A stretch of 5,669 bases of DNA, from positions 45,065 to 50,733 of the forward strand of contig DGKK01000074.1 of assembly GCA_002387725.1 (NCBI GenBank). The letters are read 5' to 3'. Shown here piece by piece: positions 4,360 to 5,669 of this stretch; position 1 is the stretch's first letter, and every line of letters begins with the position of its first letter. The position numbers were made by a program, and so were the translations under genes. The notes beneath the pieces were generated by a model that ran no database searches, was not told the DNA's origin, and saw only the letters and a list, made by a program, of their open reading frames with translations. The DNA comes from Nitrospirae bacterium UBA4572 (GTDB lineage: Bacteria; Nitrospirota; Leptospirillia; Leptospirillales; Leptospirillaceae).

Positions 4360-5669
4360 TTGACCCCAGCCCTCACCGAATCCGACCTCGAAAATATCGT
4401 CCTTGGCTGGTTCGGCGAGCTAGGATACACGATCCTCCATGGTCCGGAGATCGCCCCGGAAACCCCTCAGGCCGAACGCTCCTCCTACTCCGATCCTCTC
4501 CTTCCGGCCCGTGTTCACTCCGCTCTTTCCCGTCTCAATCCCCACCTTCCTCCTGAAGCGTTGGAGGAAGCCTTCCGGAAGCTCACCCGGATCGACTCCC
4601 CCACCCTGATTCAGCGAAACCACGCCTTCCACCGCTTTCTTGTGGAAGGGATTCCCGTCGAATATCGCACCCGGGATCGGATCGTCTCCGATTCGGCCCG
4701 GCTTTTCGACCTTTCCAATCTCGACAACAACGACTGGGTGGTGGTCAACCAGTTGACCGTCGTGGAGGGCCACCACAACCGGCGGCCCGATATCGTGATC
4801 TTCGTGAACGGGATCCCGTTGGGAGTCATTGAGCTCAAAAATCCCGGAGACGAAAAGGCCACGATCTGGTCGGCCTTCAACCAGCTTCAGACCTACAAGG
4901 AACAGATCCCCTCCCTCTTCGCCTTCAATGAGCTCCTGGTGATCTCCGACGGCTATGACGCCCGCATTGGCTCACTCTCGTCCAACCGGGAGCGCTTTGC
5001 CCCCTGGCGAACGATCGAAGGGGAAGAGGAAGCCCGTCTGCGTCCCCCGATTGAGGTCCTGACAAAAGGGGTCTTCCGAAAAGACCACCTGTTGGATCTT
5101 GTCTCCCACTTTGTGGTGTTCGAGGGGGAAACGGACGGCAGCCTGATCAAGAAGCTGGCCGGATACCACCAGTTTCACGCCGTGAACAAGGCGCTCGACA
5201 CGACGGTTGTCGCCTCCCGTCCCACGGGAGACCGGCGGATCGGGGTGGTCTGGCATACCCAGGGGTCTGGGAAAAGTCTCACCATGGTCTTCTATGCCGG
5301 AAAGGTCATTCTTCACCCGGCCATGGAAAACCCCACATTGGTGGTACTCACCGATCGGAACGATCTCGACGGGCAACTCTTTGGAACCTTCTCCCGGTGC
5401 CACGAGGTCCTGCGCCAGGCCCCGGTTCAGGCCGAGACCCGACGGCGGCTCCGGGAGCTTCTTCGGGTCGCCTCGGGAGGGGTGGTCTTTACCACGATCC
5501 AGAAGTTCCTTCCCGACCCCGAGACGGACGGAGATACCTTTCCCAAGCTCTCGGACCGTCGGAACATTGTGGTGATTGCCGACGAAGCCCACCGAAGCCA
5601 GTACGACCTCATGGACGGATTTGCCCGGCACATGCGGGACGCTCTTCCCAACGCCTCCTTTATCGGGTT
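4360..5669 (+). CDS. hsdR: Type I restriction enzyme R subunit HsdR (3' end missing)
   Basis: 436 residues are visible of a protein that is normally about 1000. HsdR is the ATP-driven DNA translocase and endonuclease that joins the HsdM2HsdS methylase. N-terminal region: TESDLE then IAPETPQAERSSYSDPLL, typical of one large HsdR group. Nuclease domain: RRPD (D144), E158-L-K160 and QLQTY (Q175, Y179), which together make the PD-(D/E)XK active site plus the QxxxY motif of HsdR nucleases. Helicase domain: Walker A GSGKS at 302-306, motif Ia-type TDRNDLDGQLF at 331-341, VFTTIQKF at 376-383, and the DEAH box at 408-411. The frame is still open at the edge, just as motif III (SFIGF) begins. No stop or frameshift is seen, so it appears functional as far as it goes. 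It is GC-richer than the upstream genes (45 of 60 at 5401-5460). It may be co-transcribed with the RelE/XRE pair 56 bases upstream. Confidence 0.96.
   Translation, partial: MTPALTESDLENIVLGWFGELGYTILHGPEIAPETPQAERSSYSDPLLPARVHSALSRLNPHLPPEALEEAFRKLTRIDSPTLIQRNHAFHRFLVEGIPVEYRTRDRIVSDSARLFDLSNLDNNDWVVVNQLTVVEGHHNRRPDIVIFVNGIPLGVIELKNPGDEKATIWSAFNQLQTYKEQIPSLFAFNELLVISDGYDARIGSLSSNRERFAPWRTIEGEEEARLRPPIEVLTKGVFRKDHLLDLVSHFVVFEGETDGSLIKKLAGYHQFHAVNKALDTTVVASRPTGDRRIGVVWHTQGSGKSLTMVFYAGKVILHPAMENPTLVVLTDRNDLDGQLFGTFSRCHEVLRQAPVQAETRRRLRELLRVASGGVVFTTIQKFLPDPETDGDTFPKLSDRRNIVVIADEAHRSQYDLMDGFARHMRDALPNASFIG

Noticed and set aside
4972..5631. Long open frame of 219 codons on the minus strand
   Set aside because: It lies opposite hsdR, whose nuclease and helicase motifs are unmistakable; long antisense frames are expected opposite GC-rich genes.
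1..5669. CRISPR array, tRNA, insertion-sequence ends or attachment sites
   Set aside because: No regularly spaced direct repeats, cloverleaf-like sequences, transposase motifs or matching terminal repeats were seen by eye on either strand.

Overview
The window is a defence or genome-maintenance island on the + strand. It is the 3' half of a type I restriction-modification (R-M) locus packed with toxin-antitoxin (TA) type genes. Every supported gene reads left to right, and most are separated by a few bases or overlap, as in one or two operons. The R-M core seen here is a specificity subunit (hsdS, inside 1744-3414) and the start of the restriction/translocase subunit (hsdR, from 4360 and running off the right edge). 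No hsdM is present; it would be expected to the left of base 1 (inference). The sequence looks bacterial, with moderate-to-high GC in the core genes and clearly AT-richer islands. No rRNA, transposase or other taxonomic marker is present, so I do not name an organism.

Layout: (1) 1-261, the 3' part of a winged-helix DNA-binding protein of the HVO_A0114/TumA antitoxin type. (2) 296-385, the last codons of a destroyed DUF4258-type toxin gene, ending in an ATGA-type overlap with (3) 382-606, its surviving YgiT/MqsA-type zinc-knuckle antitoxin. (4) 610-1359, a second YgiT-type zinc-knuckle domain fused to an AT-rich PD-(D/E)XK nuclease-like domain. (5) 1356-1754, a HEPN protein of the HI0074 family with an intact Rx4HxY motif. 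(6) 1744-3414, its minimal nucleotidyltransferase (MNT) antitoxin, fused in frame to a complete HsdS. (7) 3415-3615, a non-coding stretch with possible decayed coding sequence and, at its end, a perfect 15-bp palindrome overlapping an extended -10 promoter. (8) 3616-3996 and 3983-4303, a RelE/HigB-like toxin and its XRE-family antitoxin. (9) 4360-end, hsdR, starting at TTG behind a strong Shine-Dalgarno site.

How the genes may work together: HsdS picks the DNA target for a trimeric methylase (HsdM2HsdS), and HsdR binds that complex to cut and translocate. Three or four TA modules sit between the R-M subunits, and one antitoxin is covalently part of the HsdS chain. A plausible reading (inference) is that TA genes stabilise the R-M locus or act as a second, abortive line of defence. 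The MNT-HsdS fusion would physically tie toxin control to the R-M complex. The two domain fusions (YgiT-nuclease and MNT-HsdS) are the most unusual things in the window. The second could also be the product of a small indel at the domain junction.
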